This document shows, piece after piece, positions 8,539-16,456 of a DNA stretch of 47,195 bases. Location of the stretch: positions 1-47,195 of the forward strand of contig CAAEMZ010000041.1 of NCBI GenBank assembly GCA_900757195.1. Direction: 5' to 3'. Every line of letters starts with the position of its first letter. The first letter of the stretch is position 1. The DNA is from Lachnospiraceae bacterium (GTDB taxonomy: Bacteria; Bacillota; Clostridia; Lachnospirales; Lachnospiraceae). A model generated the notes under the pieces. The model did no database searches, was not told where the DNA came from, and worked only from the letters and a program-made list of their open reading frames with translations. A program made the position numbers and the translations under genes.

Positions 8539-8799
8539 ATGGTAAAAGAAAAAATACTTGTGAAAAATCCTATCGGAGTTCATTTAAGACCGGCCGGAGA
8601 TATTGCGGAGGCTGCGATTAAGTTTAAAAAATGTGAGGTCTATCTTTCGAGCGGCGGCCGAAATGTGAATGGAAAAAGTTTATTAAGCATACTCAGTCTT
8701 GGCCTGAAACAGAATTCAGAATTTGAGGTTATTTGTGACGGTGAAGATGAAGAACTGGCTCTGAAGGCGATTTTGGCAGCTTTAGGCCCGGATTTATAG
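8539..8799 (+). CDS. HPr family phosphocarrier protein
   Basis: An 86-aa protein of the HPr fold, which passes phosphate from enzyme I to sugar permeases of the PTS and in Firmicutes also acts in catabolite control. The active-site histidine motif is HLRPA (residues 15-19) within NPIGVHLRPAGD. The regulatory-serine site is NGKSLLSILSL (Ser near 46). I chose ATG 8539 because GGCGGAG lies just before it; the earlier ATG at 8509 adds a non-conserved leader. It could be ptsH itself or a paralogue such as Crh, but the active-site His argues for a working HPr. A terminator follows, so it is monocistronic. Confidence 0.88.
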   Translation: MVKEKILVKNPIGVHLRPAGDIAEAAIKFKKCEVYLSSGGRNVNGKSLLSILSLGLKQNSEFEVICDGEDEELALKAILAALGPDL

Positions 8800-8815
8800 A
8801 GAAATGAAAGATAGC

Positions 8816-8846
8816 AGGAACCGGAAATTTTCCGGTTCCTGTTTCT
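8816..8846 (+). terminator. terminator of the HPr-like gene
   Basis: A 12-bp perfect stem AGGAACCGGAAA/TTTCCGGTTCCT with almost no loop, followed by GTTTCTATT. Confidence 0.8.
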
Positions 8847-8888
8847 ATTATAAAAAGGTTTGAGAGCGGGCGTATGCGCTTTGTTCTC

Positions 8889-8931
8889 ACACAAAAAAAT
8901 CCAATATCTCAGATATCGGATTTTTTTGTGT
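8889..8931. terminator. bidirectional terminator-like inverted repeat
   Basis: ACACAAAAAAATCC (8889-8902) is the exact complement of GGATTTTTTTGTGT (8918-8931), and the loop itself contains ATATCT/AGATAT. Runs of seven A and seven T at each side allow termination in both directions, although the nearest minus-strand gene ends at 9159. Confidence 0.6.
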
Positions 8932-9158
8932 AATGAGTTTATTATTTGTAACTATATTAAAAAATATAGGGGGAAAGCGAGGGGGCCTGGCAGATATCGC
9001 TGCCAGGCAGATGTTATGAAAAAATCAAATCACTTCATAGTAATGATTAATTACTATGCTTTTATTATAGTGACAAAATGTGTCCCAAATGTGTCCTCAA
9101 AATTAAAGAATTCTAAAGTTTACGATTTTGAAGTTTAGATTTTATTAATTTTTTTGAA
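8932..9158. other. non-coding region with several small inverted and direct repeats
   Basis: No gene is supported here. It contains a short hairpin CCTGGCAG/CTGCCAGG (about 8986-9007), an inverted repeat CATAGTAAT/ATTACTATG (about 9036-9058), and a tandem AAATGTGTCC separated by one base (about 9078-9098). This mix looks like a scar of past insertion or excision, but nothing identifies the element. Confidence 0.4.
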
Positions 9159-9350
9159 CTATTTTCGTCCTTTCAGAGCACGGTAGATAAGAATAATGGC
9201 ATAAAGCAGGCATGGAACGGCAATGGTTAGAAGAACGGAAGCTTTGAAGAGGGTGAAAGCCAGTTCTGAATCGATGAGGACAAAAATCAGTGTGGATAAG
9301 TACATTCCCACGAGAAGGACAATGCCGATGATCGCTAATATACGTTTCAT
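9159..9350 (-). CDS. small two-helix membrane protein of unknown function
   Basis: A 63-aa protein consisting of a short basic start (MKRI), two hydrophobic helices (about 5-27 and 34-56) and a basic tail (RALKGRK). AAAGGAG sits at a good distance before the ATG, which supports translation. I do not recognise a family. It stands alone on the minus strand between the HPr gene and the csp-type protease. Confidence 0.6.
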   Translation of the reverse strand: MKRILAIIGIVLLVGMYLSTLIFVLIDSELAFTLFKASVLLTIAVPCLLYAIILIYRALKGRK

Positions 9351-9475
9351 AAAAGTGTGTCTCCTTTATTTTTATGATTACACATATCATAGTTCTTTTT
9401 CCCGGTCTTGTAAAGGAAAAGCGTATGAAGGAAGAGAGGGTTGAATAAATATAGAAAAAAACGGAGAAAGATTTT

Positions 9476-11164
9476 ATGGTTGATCAGAAGCTGGAGAATC
9501 TTTTGAATCTTGCACTTTCGGCAACTCCGGAGGAAAGAGCAAAATCCGAAATTCTGGAAGTGGGATATGCACCGGAAACCCAAATGTGGGAGCTGATTGT
9601 AAAATATACAGGAGATATTGAAAAATATGAAGCATTTGGAATTCAGGCGGTATTGCTGCATAATGGTTATGCCATTCTGACGGTGCCGGAGCAATTGATC
9701 GAGCGGGTTTCCGAGTGGCCGGAAATTGAATATATTGAAAAACCGAAACGGCTTTATTTTCAGGTGGCTCAGGGAAAACGTGCCTCCTGTATTTCACTGG
9801 TACAGATACCGCCGCTGAATCTGACCGGACGGGGGATTTTGGTTGGAATCATTGATTCGGGGGTTGATTACCGCCATCCGGAATTTTTGCGGCCCGATGG
9901 AACGTCCAAAATTTTATATATGTGGGACCAGTCGCAGGAAGGAACGCCTCCCGAAGGGTATAAAATCGGACAGGAATTTACAGAAGCAGATTTTAACCGG
10001 TCTCTGTCCGGGGGCGGTCCGCCGCTGACAACAGACATCTCGGGCCATGGAACGGCGGTGGCGGCTATTGCCGCAGGAAATTCGGGGGTGGCCTATGAGA
10101 GTGATTTAATTGTTGTCCGTCTGGGTGTTCCGAGGCCGGAGTCTTTTCCGAAAACAACGGAATTAATGCAGGCGGTGAACTACGTGCTTGAAAAGGCTCT
10201 GGAAATCGGCCGTCCGATCGCAGTAAACCTGAGTTTCGGAAATACCTACGGTTCCCATGGAGGCAGCAGTTTAGTGGAAACTTATCTGGATACGATGGCG
10301 GATTACTGGAAAAATGTTATTTCCGTGGGTACGGGAAATGAGGGAAATGCGGCAGGACATACATCGGAAATTCTTGAAATGGGAGTGGACAGAGAAGTTC
10401 CTTTTCTGGTTCAGGCGTATGAAACCTCCTTGAATATTCAGATATGGAAGTCCTATGTGGATGATATTCTGCTGGAGCTTATCGGGCCGGACGGTCAGAG
10501 GGCCGGATATTTTCAGCCGCTGCTCGGTCCCCAGCGTTTTACGATAGGACAGACGGAAATACTTATTTATTATGGAGAACCCAGTCCCTACAGCTACGAT
10601 CAGGAAATTTTTGTGGATTTTATTCCGAAAGGGGCGTATCTGGACAGCGGTCAGTGGCGTTTTCGCCTGATACCACAGCGGATTGTTGAAGGCAATGTGA
10701 ATTTTTGGATGCCATCGGCGAATGTTTTAAATCCGGGAACACGGTTTTTGCATCCGACACCGGATCAGACATTGACGATTCCTTCTACAGCCGAACGGGT
10801 TATTACGGTCGGGGCTTATGATAGTATCCGGAATGTTTATGCGGATTTTTCAGGAAGAGGGTTTGCTGTCGGCGGAGGAATTAAGCCGGATCTGGCGGCA
10901 CCGGGTGTTGGCATACGAACGGCGGCGCCAAATGGTCAGTTTGTCAGCGTTGACGGCACTTCCTTTGCCACACCCTTTGTGACGGGCAGCAGCGCTCTTT
11001 TGATGCAGTATGGGATTACCGATGGCAATGATCCGTTCCTTTATGGAGAAAAAGTTAAAGCCTATTTACGGTATGGCGCCCGCCCGCTGCCGGGAATTAC
11101 CGAGTATCCGAATCCGAGGATTGGATGGGGAACGTTGTGTGTGAGAGACAGTATTCCGGTGTGA
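9476..11164 (+). CDS. Csp-type S8 (subtilisin-like) serine protease, probable spore germination protease
   Basis: A 562-aa subtilisin-family protein with a complete triad: Asp127 (IIDSGVDYRHPEF), His191 (SGHGTAVAAIAAG) and Ser496 (DGTSFATPFV). An N-terminal prodomain-like region (1-100) precedes the catalytic domain. A long insertion between His and Ser (about 290-460) corresponds to the jelly-roll domain of clostridial CspB/CspC. Csp proteases act in spores and activate the cortex hydrolase SleC at germination. The C-terminal block GEKVKAYLRYGARPLPG recurs in remnants at 13069-13106 and 32569-32727. There is no signal peptide, as expected. The promoter and ribosome site are not obvious. Confidence 0.9.
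   Translation: MVDQKLENLLNLALSATPEERAKSEILEVGYAPETQMWELIVKYTGDIEKYEAFGIQAVLLHNGYAILTVPEQLIERVSEWPEIEYIEKPKRLYFQVAQGKRASCISLVQIPPLNLTGRGILVGIIDSGVDYRHPEFLRPDGTSKILYMWDQSQEGTPPEGYKIGQEFTEADFNRSLSGGGPPLTTDISGHGTAVAAIAAGNSGVAYESDLIVVRLGVPRPESFPKTTELMQAVNYVLEKALEIGRPIAVNLSFGNTYGSHGGSSLVETYLDTMADYWKNVISVGTGNEGNAAGHTSEILEMGVDREVPFLVQAYETSLNIQIWKSYVDDILLELIGPDGQRAGYFQPLLGPQRFTIGQTEILIYYGEPSPYSYDQEIFVDFIPKGAYLDSGQWRFRLIPQRIVEGNVNFWMPSANVLNPGTRFLHPTPDQTLTIPSTAERVITVGAYDSIRNVYADFSGRGFAVGGGIKPDLAAPGVGIRTAAPNGQFVSVDGTSFATPFVTGSSALLMQYGITDGNDPFLYGEKVKAYLRYGARPLPGITEYPNPRIGWGTLCVRDSIPV
11128..11151 (+). repeat. 24-bp direct repeat, left copy (csp 3' end)
   Basis: Identical to 13071-13094 (offset 1943); it begins GGGAACGTTG and encodes the protease tail GTLCVRD. 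The two copies bracket the AbiEi/KilA-N block. Confidence 0.85.
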
Positions 11165-11283
11165 GAAGTGCAGGAACAGAGAATAATGTATAAGGAATAT
11201 CTGATTTACAAAAACAATATTGACATGTGTAAATAAAAATGCAATAATGTGTGTAACGAAAAATGCACAAGAGGAAAGCGTTT

Positions 11284-11853
11284 ATGAGGGCCAATACCTA
11301 TATCAAATTAGAAATGCTATATAAAAAGTATAAAGGTTATGTAAAAACGAGAAAAATTCTGGAGGAAGGTTTTTCAAATCGCCAGATAGCTGTTCTGGTT
11401 GAGGAAGGTTATTTGGAGAAAGTGGTGCATGGATATTATTGGCTGTCGGGTGGGCAGTGTAAGAAGCCTCAAGACTATAAATGTATTGAAGTAGGTCTTA
11501 GTAATCCGAAGGCTGTTATTTGTATGGATAGTGCGCTTTATTATCAACAGCTTATTACAAAAGAACCAGAATATTTATCGGTTGCCACAGCGCGAACGGA
11601 TCGCAGTATATTGAAAATGAATTTTCCAACAAGGCGGCATTATTTTTCTGAACGAAATTTCACGATTGGTCAAAAAAAGCAGGAGACAGAGTTCGGGTGT
11701 TACTATATCTATGATGTTGAACGAAGCATTTGTGATGTATGGCGCTTAGAACCACAAAGTACATTGGAGATCGCAGATTGTGTGAAAAATAGTGAGCAGC
11801 AGTATAAACGTCTGATGAAATACGCAGAGTTGCTTAGAGTAAAGCAATTTTAA
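11284..11853 (+). CDS. AbiEi-like type IV antitoxin / winged-helix regulator
   Basis: A 189-aa protein with an N-terminal winged-helix domain of the AbiEi_4 type (KTRKILEEGFSNRQIAVLVE, then EEGYLEKVVHGYYWL) and a central region YLSVATARTDRS typical of AbiEi antitoxins. In type IV systems AbiEi represses and counters the nucleotidyltransferase toxin AbiEii. No AbiEii gene follows; the next 280 bases are broken sequence. I chose ATG 11284 because AGAGGAAAG precedes it; the ATG at 11263 lies upstream of that site. It may act as a lone transcription factor or be the survivor of a decayed toxin-antitoxin locus. Confidence 0.75.
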   Translation: MRANTYIKLEMLYKKYKGYVKTRKILEEGFSNRQIAVLVEEGYLEKVVHGYYWLSGGQCKKPQDYKCIEVGLSNPKAVICMDSALYYQQLITKEPEYLSVATARTDRSILKMNFPTRRHYFSERNFTIGQKKQETEFGCYYIYDVERSICDVWRLEPQSTLEIADCVKNSEQQYKRLMKYAELLRVKQF

Positions 11854-12137
11854 AGGAGAAAGCACGGATATATTTATTGAGGATAAGGAAAGTGCTTTGG
11901 AACAGAGGATATACGGAAAAATGAAAAAATGGGAAAAAAGACATCCTATAATGGAATTGTGATATGTGCAATGCCAGGGGGGAATATTGATTAGTCTGGC
12001 AGCCGGAATTATTTTGGATGGAATTATGATGGTATTATAAGAGACAGGATTATTGATTCGATATTATGTATTACGAACGATAACATATAAGGTAAAGATG
12101 GAGAAGTTGGATATGCAAAATAAAAAAGGGGAAGAAA
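11854..12137 (+). pseudogene. decayed reading frame between AbiEi-like gene and KilA-N gene
   Basis: No intact gene is present. One frame can be followed from about 11868 to 12130 through two in-frame stops. Its translation includes ALEQRIYGKMKKWEKRHP, then a hydrophobic ISLAAGIILDGIMMVL segment, then a basic tail. This suggests a decayed small membrane protein. I do not recognise the AbiEii toxin in it. Confidence 0.35.
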
Positions 12138-12986
12138 ATGGTAAAAAATAAAATTATTAAAGTACAGGATGTTTCAATTACAGTTGCCAGTGAGGATTTG
12201 GATGATTATATCTGTATTACGGATATGGCGGCCGCAAAAGGCGGAGGTTCAAGAGCAGCAGATGTTGTGAAAAATTGGATGAGAAACCGGCTTACATTGG
12301 GGTTTTTGGGAACATGGGAACAGATATATAATCCTGATTTTAAAGTGGTCGAATTCGACCACTTTAAAAGTGAGGCAGGATTACATACTTTTGTGTTAAG
12401 CGTTTCTGAATGGATAGAAAAGACAAATGCAAAAGGGCTATATGTAAAAAGAGGCCGCTATGGCGGTACTTTTGCACATAAGGATATTGCATTTGAGTTT
12501 GCTTCTGCAATCAGCCCGGTATTCAAGCTGTATTTGATAAAAGAATTCCAAAGATTAAAAGAACAGGAAAATAGTCAGAAAAAGATAGAGTGGGACGCAA
12601 AAAGATTTTTATCAAAAAATAATTATCTGATTCAAACAGATGCAGTTAAGAATTATATTATACCGAGTGGGAATTATCAGACGGATCTGGAGTGGCTCGT
12701 ATATGCGGATGAGGCAGACATTCTTAATGTGGTGTTATTTGGGTTTACTGCAAAGGCATGGAGAGAGGCTAATCCGGAACTTGCGAAGAAGAATAATGTG
12801 CGCGATTTTGCAACAATTAATGAATTGACAGTTCTTTCAAACATGGAAACTCACAATGCACAAATGATTAGACAAGGAAAGAGCAGGCAGGAACGATTTG
12901 CGATCTTGAAGGAAATCGCTGCATATCAGTTGAAAATACTAAATGAAGCAGATCAGGTTAAAACACAGATAGGTTCACAGGAATAA
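12138..12986 (+). CDS. KilA-N domain protein (phage-type)
   Basis: A 282-aa protein with an N-terminal KilA-N DNA-binding domain (about 20-130). Recognisable pieces are YICITDMAAAKGG, VVKNWMRNRLTLGFLGTWE, the GGTFAHKDIAFEFASAISP core and YLIKEFQRLK. The C-terminal half is the helical region usual for the stand-alone bacterial version (FTAKAWREANPELA). KilA-N proteins are found in phages, phage satellites and accessory islands; this version has no assigned function. GGGGAAG precedes the ATG. The flanking csp repeats and poor neighbouring sequence suggest transfer. Confidence 0.85.
   Translation: MVKNKIIKVQDVSITVASEDLDDYICITDMAAAKGGGSRAADVVKNWMRNRLTLGFLGTWEQIYNPDFKVVEFDHFKSEAGLHTFVLSVSEWIEKTNAKGLYVKRGRYGGTFAHKDIAFEFASAISPVFKLYLIKEFQRLKEQENSQKKIEWDAKRFLSKNNYLIQTDAVKNYIIPSGNYQTDLEWLVYADEADILNVVLFGFTAKAWREANPELAKKNNVRDFATINELTVLSNMETHNAQMIRQGKSRQERFAILKEIAAYQLKILNEADQVKTQIGSQE
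12338..12369. repeat. 32-bp perfect palindrome inside the KilA-N gene
   Basis: The left arm TTTTAAAGTGGTCGAA is exactly complementary to the right arm TTCGACCACTTTAAAA with no loop. It encodes DFKVVEFDHFK. It could form a strong mRNA hairpin or cruciform, or bind a dimeric protein. Confidence 0.9.
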
Positions 12987-13068
12987 AAATTGATGTAAAG
13001 CAGGATAAGGGGCGGGGGCTTTGACTGAGACTGTCTGCCTCAAGTTTTGTAGCAATGACTTGACATCC

Positions 13069-13106
13069 TCGGGAACGTTGTGTGTGAGAGACAGCCTGCC
13101 TGGATG
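13069..13106 (+). pseudogene. 38-bp fragment of a csp-type protease 3' end
   Basis: The frame reads SGTLCVRDSLPG then TGA, matching the last residues of Csp proteases. Bases 13071-13094 are identical to 11128-11151, but the end (CTGCCTGGATGA) differs from the upstream gene, so it is a diverged or separate copy. It marks the right edge of the accessory block. Confidence 0.7.
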
Positions 13107-13129
13107 AAAAAATTCCATAAAGCGAGACA

Positions 13130-13158
13130 TTGACACAAATATAAATTTGTAGTATGAT
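13130..13158 (+). promoter_or_regulatory. strong sigma-A promoter of the response regulator gene
   Basis: TTGACA (13130-13135), 17-base spacer, TATGAT (13153-13158). The transcript would start near 13165 and run at once into the hairpin at 13169-13211. Confidence 0.8.
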
Positions 13159-13168
13159 AAGTCACAAT

Positions 13169-13211
13169 AAAAAGGATATATATCTGCAATGGAGCAGAAT
13201 ATGTCCTTTTT
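13169..13211 (+). promoter_or_regulatory. leader hairpin with terminal T-run (possible attenuator)
   Basis: AAAAAGGA pairs with TCCTTTTT, and the stem continues through TATATA/ATATG to an inner TCTGC-AATGGA-GCAGA hairpin. It lies between the promoter and the response regulator start, 50 bases upstream of the ATG. Its position and T-run suggest conditional termination. The six-base loop has A at position 1 and G at position 4, as in ANTAR-protein target loops, but only one such hairpin is seen. Confidence 0.5.
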
Positions 13212-13260
13212 CGTTTTTTTGGCGCAAAAGACAGGCAGACAGCACAGGAGGTGGCAGCTT

Positions 13261-14019
13261 ATGTACAGTGCAATGCTGGTTGAAGATGAGGATGATCTTC
13301 GTGATACATATAAAGCGATGAAAACATGGGGAAGGAATGGTTTTTCTATTACTTCAGAGGCCGAAAATGGTGTTCGGGCATTGGAATTGCTGGAAAAAGT
13401 TTCTGTGGATGTTGTTTTCACAGATATAAGAATGCCGTTAATGGATGGCATTACGCTGATGAAACAGGCAGCGGAGAAATATCCGGGACTTTTATTTGTG
13501 TTTGTCAGTGCTCACCATAATTTTGAATATGCGAGAGAAGGGATTCACCTCGGTGCAGTAGACTATCTGGTTAAACCGGTTTTGGAGTCGGACCTGGAAG
13601 CTGTGCTGTCCAAAGTCTGCACACATCTCAGAAATCAAAATAAGAATGGTATGAATGGATTGGCAGAAAAACTGTTTCAGGATTCGGATATGGAAGGTGA
13701 TTTGATGATGGTGAAACTTTGCGATTATCTATGGGAAAATATCCATCGGCAGCTGACGATGGAAGATGTGGCGGAAGTAATGGGAATGAATAAAGATTAT
13801 ATTGGACGGCGGGTGAAACTCAGAACCGGGCATACCTTTCGGAATTTTTATAATCAGATCAAGATGGAGTATGCAAAACAACTGATTAAACAGGGAACAT
13901 ATAAGGTCTATGAGGTCAGTGATCTTCTGGGCTATGCTTCGCCGGATCATTTTTCGCAGATATTTAAAAGTGTCGTACAAATGACACCTGCATCCTATAA
14001 AAAATTGGGAAAAGTCTGA
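13261..14019 (+). CDS. response regulator, receiver plus AraC-type DNA-binding domain
   Basis: A 252-aa protein. Residues 1-120 form a receiver domain with acidic pocket EDEDD, the phosphorylated Asp in FTDIRMP (about 54), and Lys in YLVKP. Residues about 150-252 form an AraC/XylS double helix-turn-helix (MEDVAEVMGMNKDYIGRRVK and YEVSDLLGYASPDHFSQIFK). GGAGGTGG precedes the ATG. No histidine kinase is nearby. It lies just before urtA in the same direction and is a candidate activator of the urea genes. The terminator-like hairpin after it means coupling to urtA is not automatic. Confidence 0.88.
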   Translation: MYSAMLVEDEDDLRDTYKAMKTWGRNGFSITSEAENGVRALELLEKVSVDVVFTDIRMPLMDGITLMKQAAEKYPGLLFVFVSAHHNFEYAREGIHLGAVDYLVKPVLESDLEAVLSKVCTHLRNQNKNGMNGLAEKLFQDSDMEGDLMMVKLCDYLWENIHRQLTMEDVAEVMGMNKDYIGRRVKLRTGHTFRNFYNQIKMEYAKQLIKQGTYKVYEVSDLLGYASPDHFSQIFKSVVQMTPASYKKLGKV

Positions 14020-14117
14020 AATACCAGGGTAAAAATCGGTTTTTCAAGGTGTTTTTTTTGAAAATCTTGTGATAAATTAAATGCAACATCAAAAACGAAA
14101 TACACAAAACAGGGCAA

Positions 14118-14155
14118 GGGAGTCATAATCCATAACGGATAATGGCTCCTTTTTT
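14118..14155 (+). terminator. strong hairpin with T-run between response regulator and urtA
   Basis: GGAG-T-CATAATCC pairs with GGATAATG-G-CTCC (one G-T and one A-A mismatch) around a 5-base loop, then TTTTTT. It could end the regulator transcript or act as an attenuator in a urtA leader, since it is only 48 bases before the urtA start and I see no clear promoter after it. Confidence 0.7.
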
Positions 14156-14202
14156 CGATGATGATGGGACAACGATGGAAGACAGGAAAGAGAGGTAGTG
14201 TT

Positions 14203-15441
14203 ATGAAAAAAGGAATTAAGAGATTAGCAGCGCTTATTATGACGATGACCATGGTCGCATCGATGACAGCGTGTGGCGGTTCTGAAAAGTCTGAAGGAAG
14301 CAGCGGTGATACTGTAAAAGTTGGACTTTTACATTCGATGACAGGTTCCATGGCTATTTCCGAGCAGGCTGTATTGGATGCGGAAAAGCTGGCGATTCAG
14401 GAGATTAATGAGAGCGGCGGCGTTCTCGGAAAGCAGGTTGAATATCAGGAAGAAGATGGTGCATCAGATCCGTCAACATTTTCGACCAAGGCGGAGAAGC
14501 TGATTGATCAGGATGGTATTTCTACAGTCTTTGGATGTTGGACATCCTCTTCAAGAAAAGCAGTTAAATCTATTTTTGAAGATTACAACGCACTTTTATT
14601 CTATCCGATCCAATATGAGGGCATGGAGTCTTCCAAAAATATTGTATATACCGGCGCGGCGCCAAATCAGCAGATTGTTCCGGCCATTGAATACCTGATA
14701 AAACAGGGCTATACAAAATTCTTTTTACTCGGTTCAGATTATGTATTTCCGCGGACAGCGAATATGATTATTTCCGCGCAGGTAAAAGATGCCGGACTTG
14801 AAGTTGTCGGTGAAGAATATGCGGATATGTCCCAGACAGACTTTGCAGCGATTATTTCTAAGATCGAAGAGGCAAAACCGGATGTGATTATTAATACACT
14901 GAATGGCACAGGAAATGTATCTTTTTTTAAACAGATGTCAGAAAAGAATTACACAAGCGATAAATATATGACCATGTCCTTCTCTATTGCGGAGGAAGAA
15001 GTAGCGACGATCGGTTCAGACATTTTGAAAGGACATATGGTTTCCTGGAACTACTATCAGACAACGGACACAGCAGAAAATGAAAAATTTGTTGCTGCAT
15101 ATAAAAAAGCTTACGGTGAAGACCGGGTGACTTCAGATCCGGCAGAAGCTGCTTATGATGCCGTTTATCTCTGGAAAGCCGCTTGTGAAAAAGCAGGCAG
15201 CTTTGAAGTCGATAAGGTTCTTGAAGCGATTGAAACCGGAGATATTTCTTATGATGCGCCGGAAGGCACCGTAACGATTGATGGTGGAAATCATCACCTG
15301 GCAAAACCTGTACGTATCGGACAGGTGGGTGAAGATGGCCTTATTTATGAAGTGTATGCAACGGATGGACCAGTAACACCGGATCCATATCTGGAAACTT
15401 ATGACTGGGCAGTGGAAGCTGGTATCAAGCCACTGGAATAA
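14203..15441 (+). CDS. urtA: urea ABC transporter substrate-binding lipoprotein
   Basis: A 412-aa periplasmic-binding-type lipoprotein that captures urea outside the membrane. The signal peptide (MKKGIKRLAALIMT...) ends in lipobox MTACGG near residue 22. The mature part has the branched-chain amino acid/urea receptor pattern: VGLLHSMTGSMAISE, a GCWTSSSRKAV strand and FYPIQYEG, characteristic of UrtA. I chose ATG 14203 for its AGAGGTAG site and because the signal peptide begins there. It heads urtABCDE and the urease genes. Confidence 0.93.
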   Translation: MKKGIKRLAALIMTMTMVASMTACGGSEKSEGSSGDTVKVGLLHSMTGSMAISEQAVLDAEKLAIQEINESGGVLGKQVEYQEEDGASDPSTFSTKAEKLIDQDGISTVFGCWTSSSRKAVKSIFEDYNALLFYPIQYEGMESSKNIVYTGAAPNQQIVPAIEYLIKQGYTKFFLLGSDYVFPRTANMIISAQVKDAGLEVVGEEYADMSQTDFAAIISKIEEAKPDVIINTLNGTGNVSFFKQMSEKNYTSDKYMTMSFSIAEEEVATIGSDILKGHMVSWNYYQTTDTAENEKFVAAYKKAYGEDRVTSDPAEAAYDAVYLWKAACEKAGSFEVDKVLEAIETGDISYDAPEGTVTIDGGNHHLAKPVRIGQVGEDGLIYEVYATDGPVTPDPYLETYDWAVEAGIKPLE

Positions 15442-15466
15442 CGAACAGAGACAGGATGGAAACTCG

Positions 15467-15505
15467 GGAAACGGCAGCCCGGACATAGATCGGGCTGCCG
15501 TTTCC
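15467..15505 (+). promoter_or_regulatory. strong intergenic hairpin between urtA and urtB
   Basis: A perfect 15-bp stem GGAAACGGCAGCCCG / CGGGCTGCCGTTTCC closes a 9-base loop. There is no T-run, so it is unlikely to be an efficient terminator. It probably stabilises the urtA mRNA 3' end or limits read-through, giving more binding protein than permease. Confidence 0.7.
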
Positions 15506-15538
15506 GGTGTATGAAGCGGGATAATGGAGGTACATATT

Positions 15539-16444
15539 GTGGCAGATTTAATCAATACATTATTTAACGGACTCAGTTTAGGCTCGATTTACCTTCTGGT
15601 GGCCCTGGGATTATCGATTACTTTCGGTTTGATGGGCGTCATCAACATGGCTCATGGTGAATTTGTAATGATTGGAGCCTATATGACATTCATCATGCAG
15701 CAGATTTTTATCAGTGCTTTTGGAAAGAGCGGCAATCTTTATTATATCGTTGCCATTCCTTTTGCTTTTGTTCTGACATTTCTGTTGGGATGCATTATGG
15801 AAAAAACACTGATTACAAGATTATACGGCAGAAAGATGGACAGCCTTCTGGCAACATGGGGAATCAGTCTGATTCTTCAGCAGGCTGCACGGAGTATTTT
15901 CGGTTCTCAGGGTGTCAATGTGAATGCACCGGATTTTCTGAAAAGCGGTATTAAGCTTGGCGACTGCACATTTTCTTACAATCGGATGTTTATTATAGCG
16001 ATGGTCATTGTGTGTCTGGCGCTGATCTGGCTGCTTATGAACAGGACGTCCTTTGGCGCTCAGATGCGTGCAACGATGCAGAACCGATCAATGGCCCAGT
16101 GTATGGGAATCAATTCAAAGAAAGTTGACTGTCTTACATTTGCCATTGGCAGCGGTCTGGCGGGCGTCGCCGGGTGTTCGATTGCATTGCTGGGTTCCGT
16201 GGATTCGACGGTCGGACAGAGTTATATCGTCTATTCATTTATGACCGTCGTGCTCGGCGGGGTCGGAAATCTTCTTGGAACGGTCATCGGTGCCATGATT
16301 ATCGGATTTTCAAGTATTATCGTAGAAGCTTATCAGAGTGCTTCTGTTGCAAGAGCGATCGTCCTGTTGATTATTATTGTATTTTTACAGTTTAAGCCAA
16401 AGGGGCTGTTTGTTATTCGCAGCCGCAGTCTGGATGAGGAATAG
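15539..16444 (+). CDS. urtB: urea ABC transporter permease UrtB
   Basis: A 301-aa inner-membrane permease of the LivH type with about 8 helices. Family motifs seen: LFNGLSLGSIYLLVALGL, GLMGVINMAHGEFVMIGAY, and SFMTVVLGGVGNLLGTVIGA near the C-terminus. The start is GTG 15539, 8 bases after GGAGG (15526-15530); the ATG at 15524 overlaps that site. UrtB and UrtC form the membrane channel. Confidence 0.92.
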   Translation: MADLINTLFNGLSLGSIYLLVALGLSITFGLMGVINMAHGEFVMIGAYMTFIMQQIFISAFGKSGNLYYIVAIPFAFVLTFLLGCIMEKTLITRLYGRKMDSLLATWGISLILQQAARSIFGSQGVNVNAPDFLKSGIKLGDCTFSYNRMFIIAMVIVCLALIWLLMNRTSFGAQMRATMQNRSMAQCMGINSKKVDCLTFAIGSGLAGVAGCSIALLGSVDSTVGQSYIVYSFMTVVLGGVGNLLGTVIGAMIIGFSSIIVEAYQSASVARAIVLLIIIVFLQFKPKGLFVIRSRSLDEE

Positions 16445-16456
16445 GAGGTACGGAAC

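Noticed and set aside
11854..12137. AbiEii toxin gene after the AbiEi-like gene
   Set aside because: No nucleotidyltransferase motif is visible and the frame is broken by stops.
13159..14202. Guanidine-I (ykkC) riboswitch upstream of the urea genes
   Set aside because: Such riboswitches occur near urea-related transporters, but I could not find their conserved core here; only terminator-like hairpins are seen.
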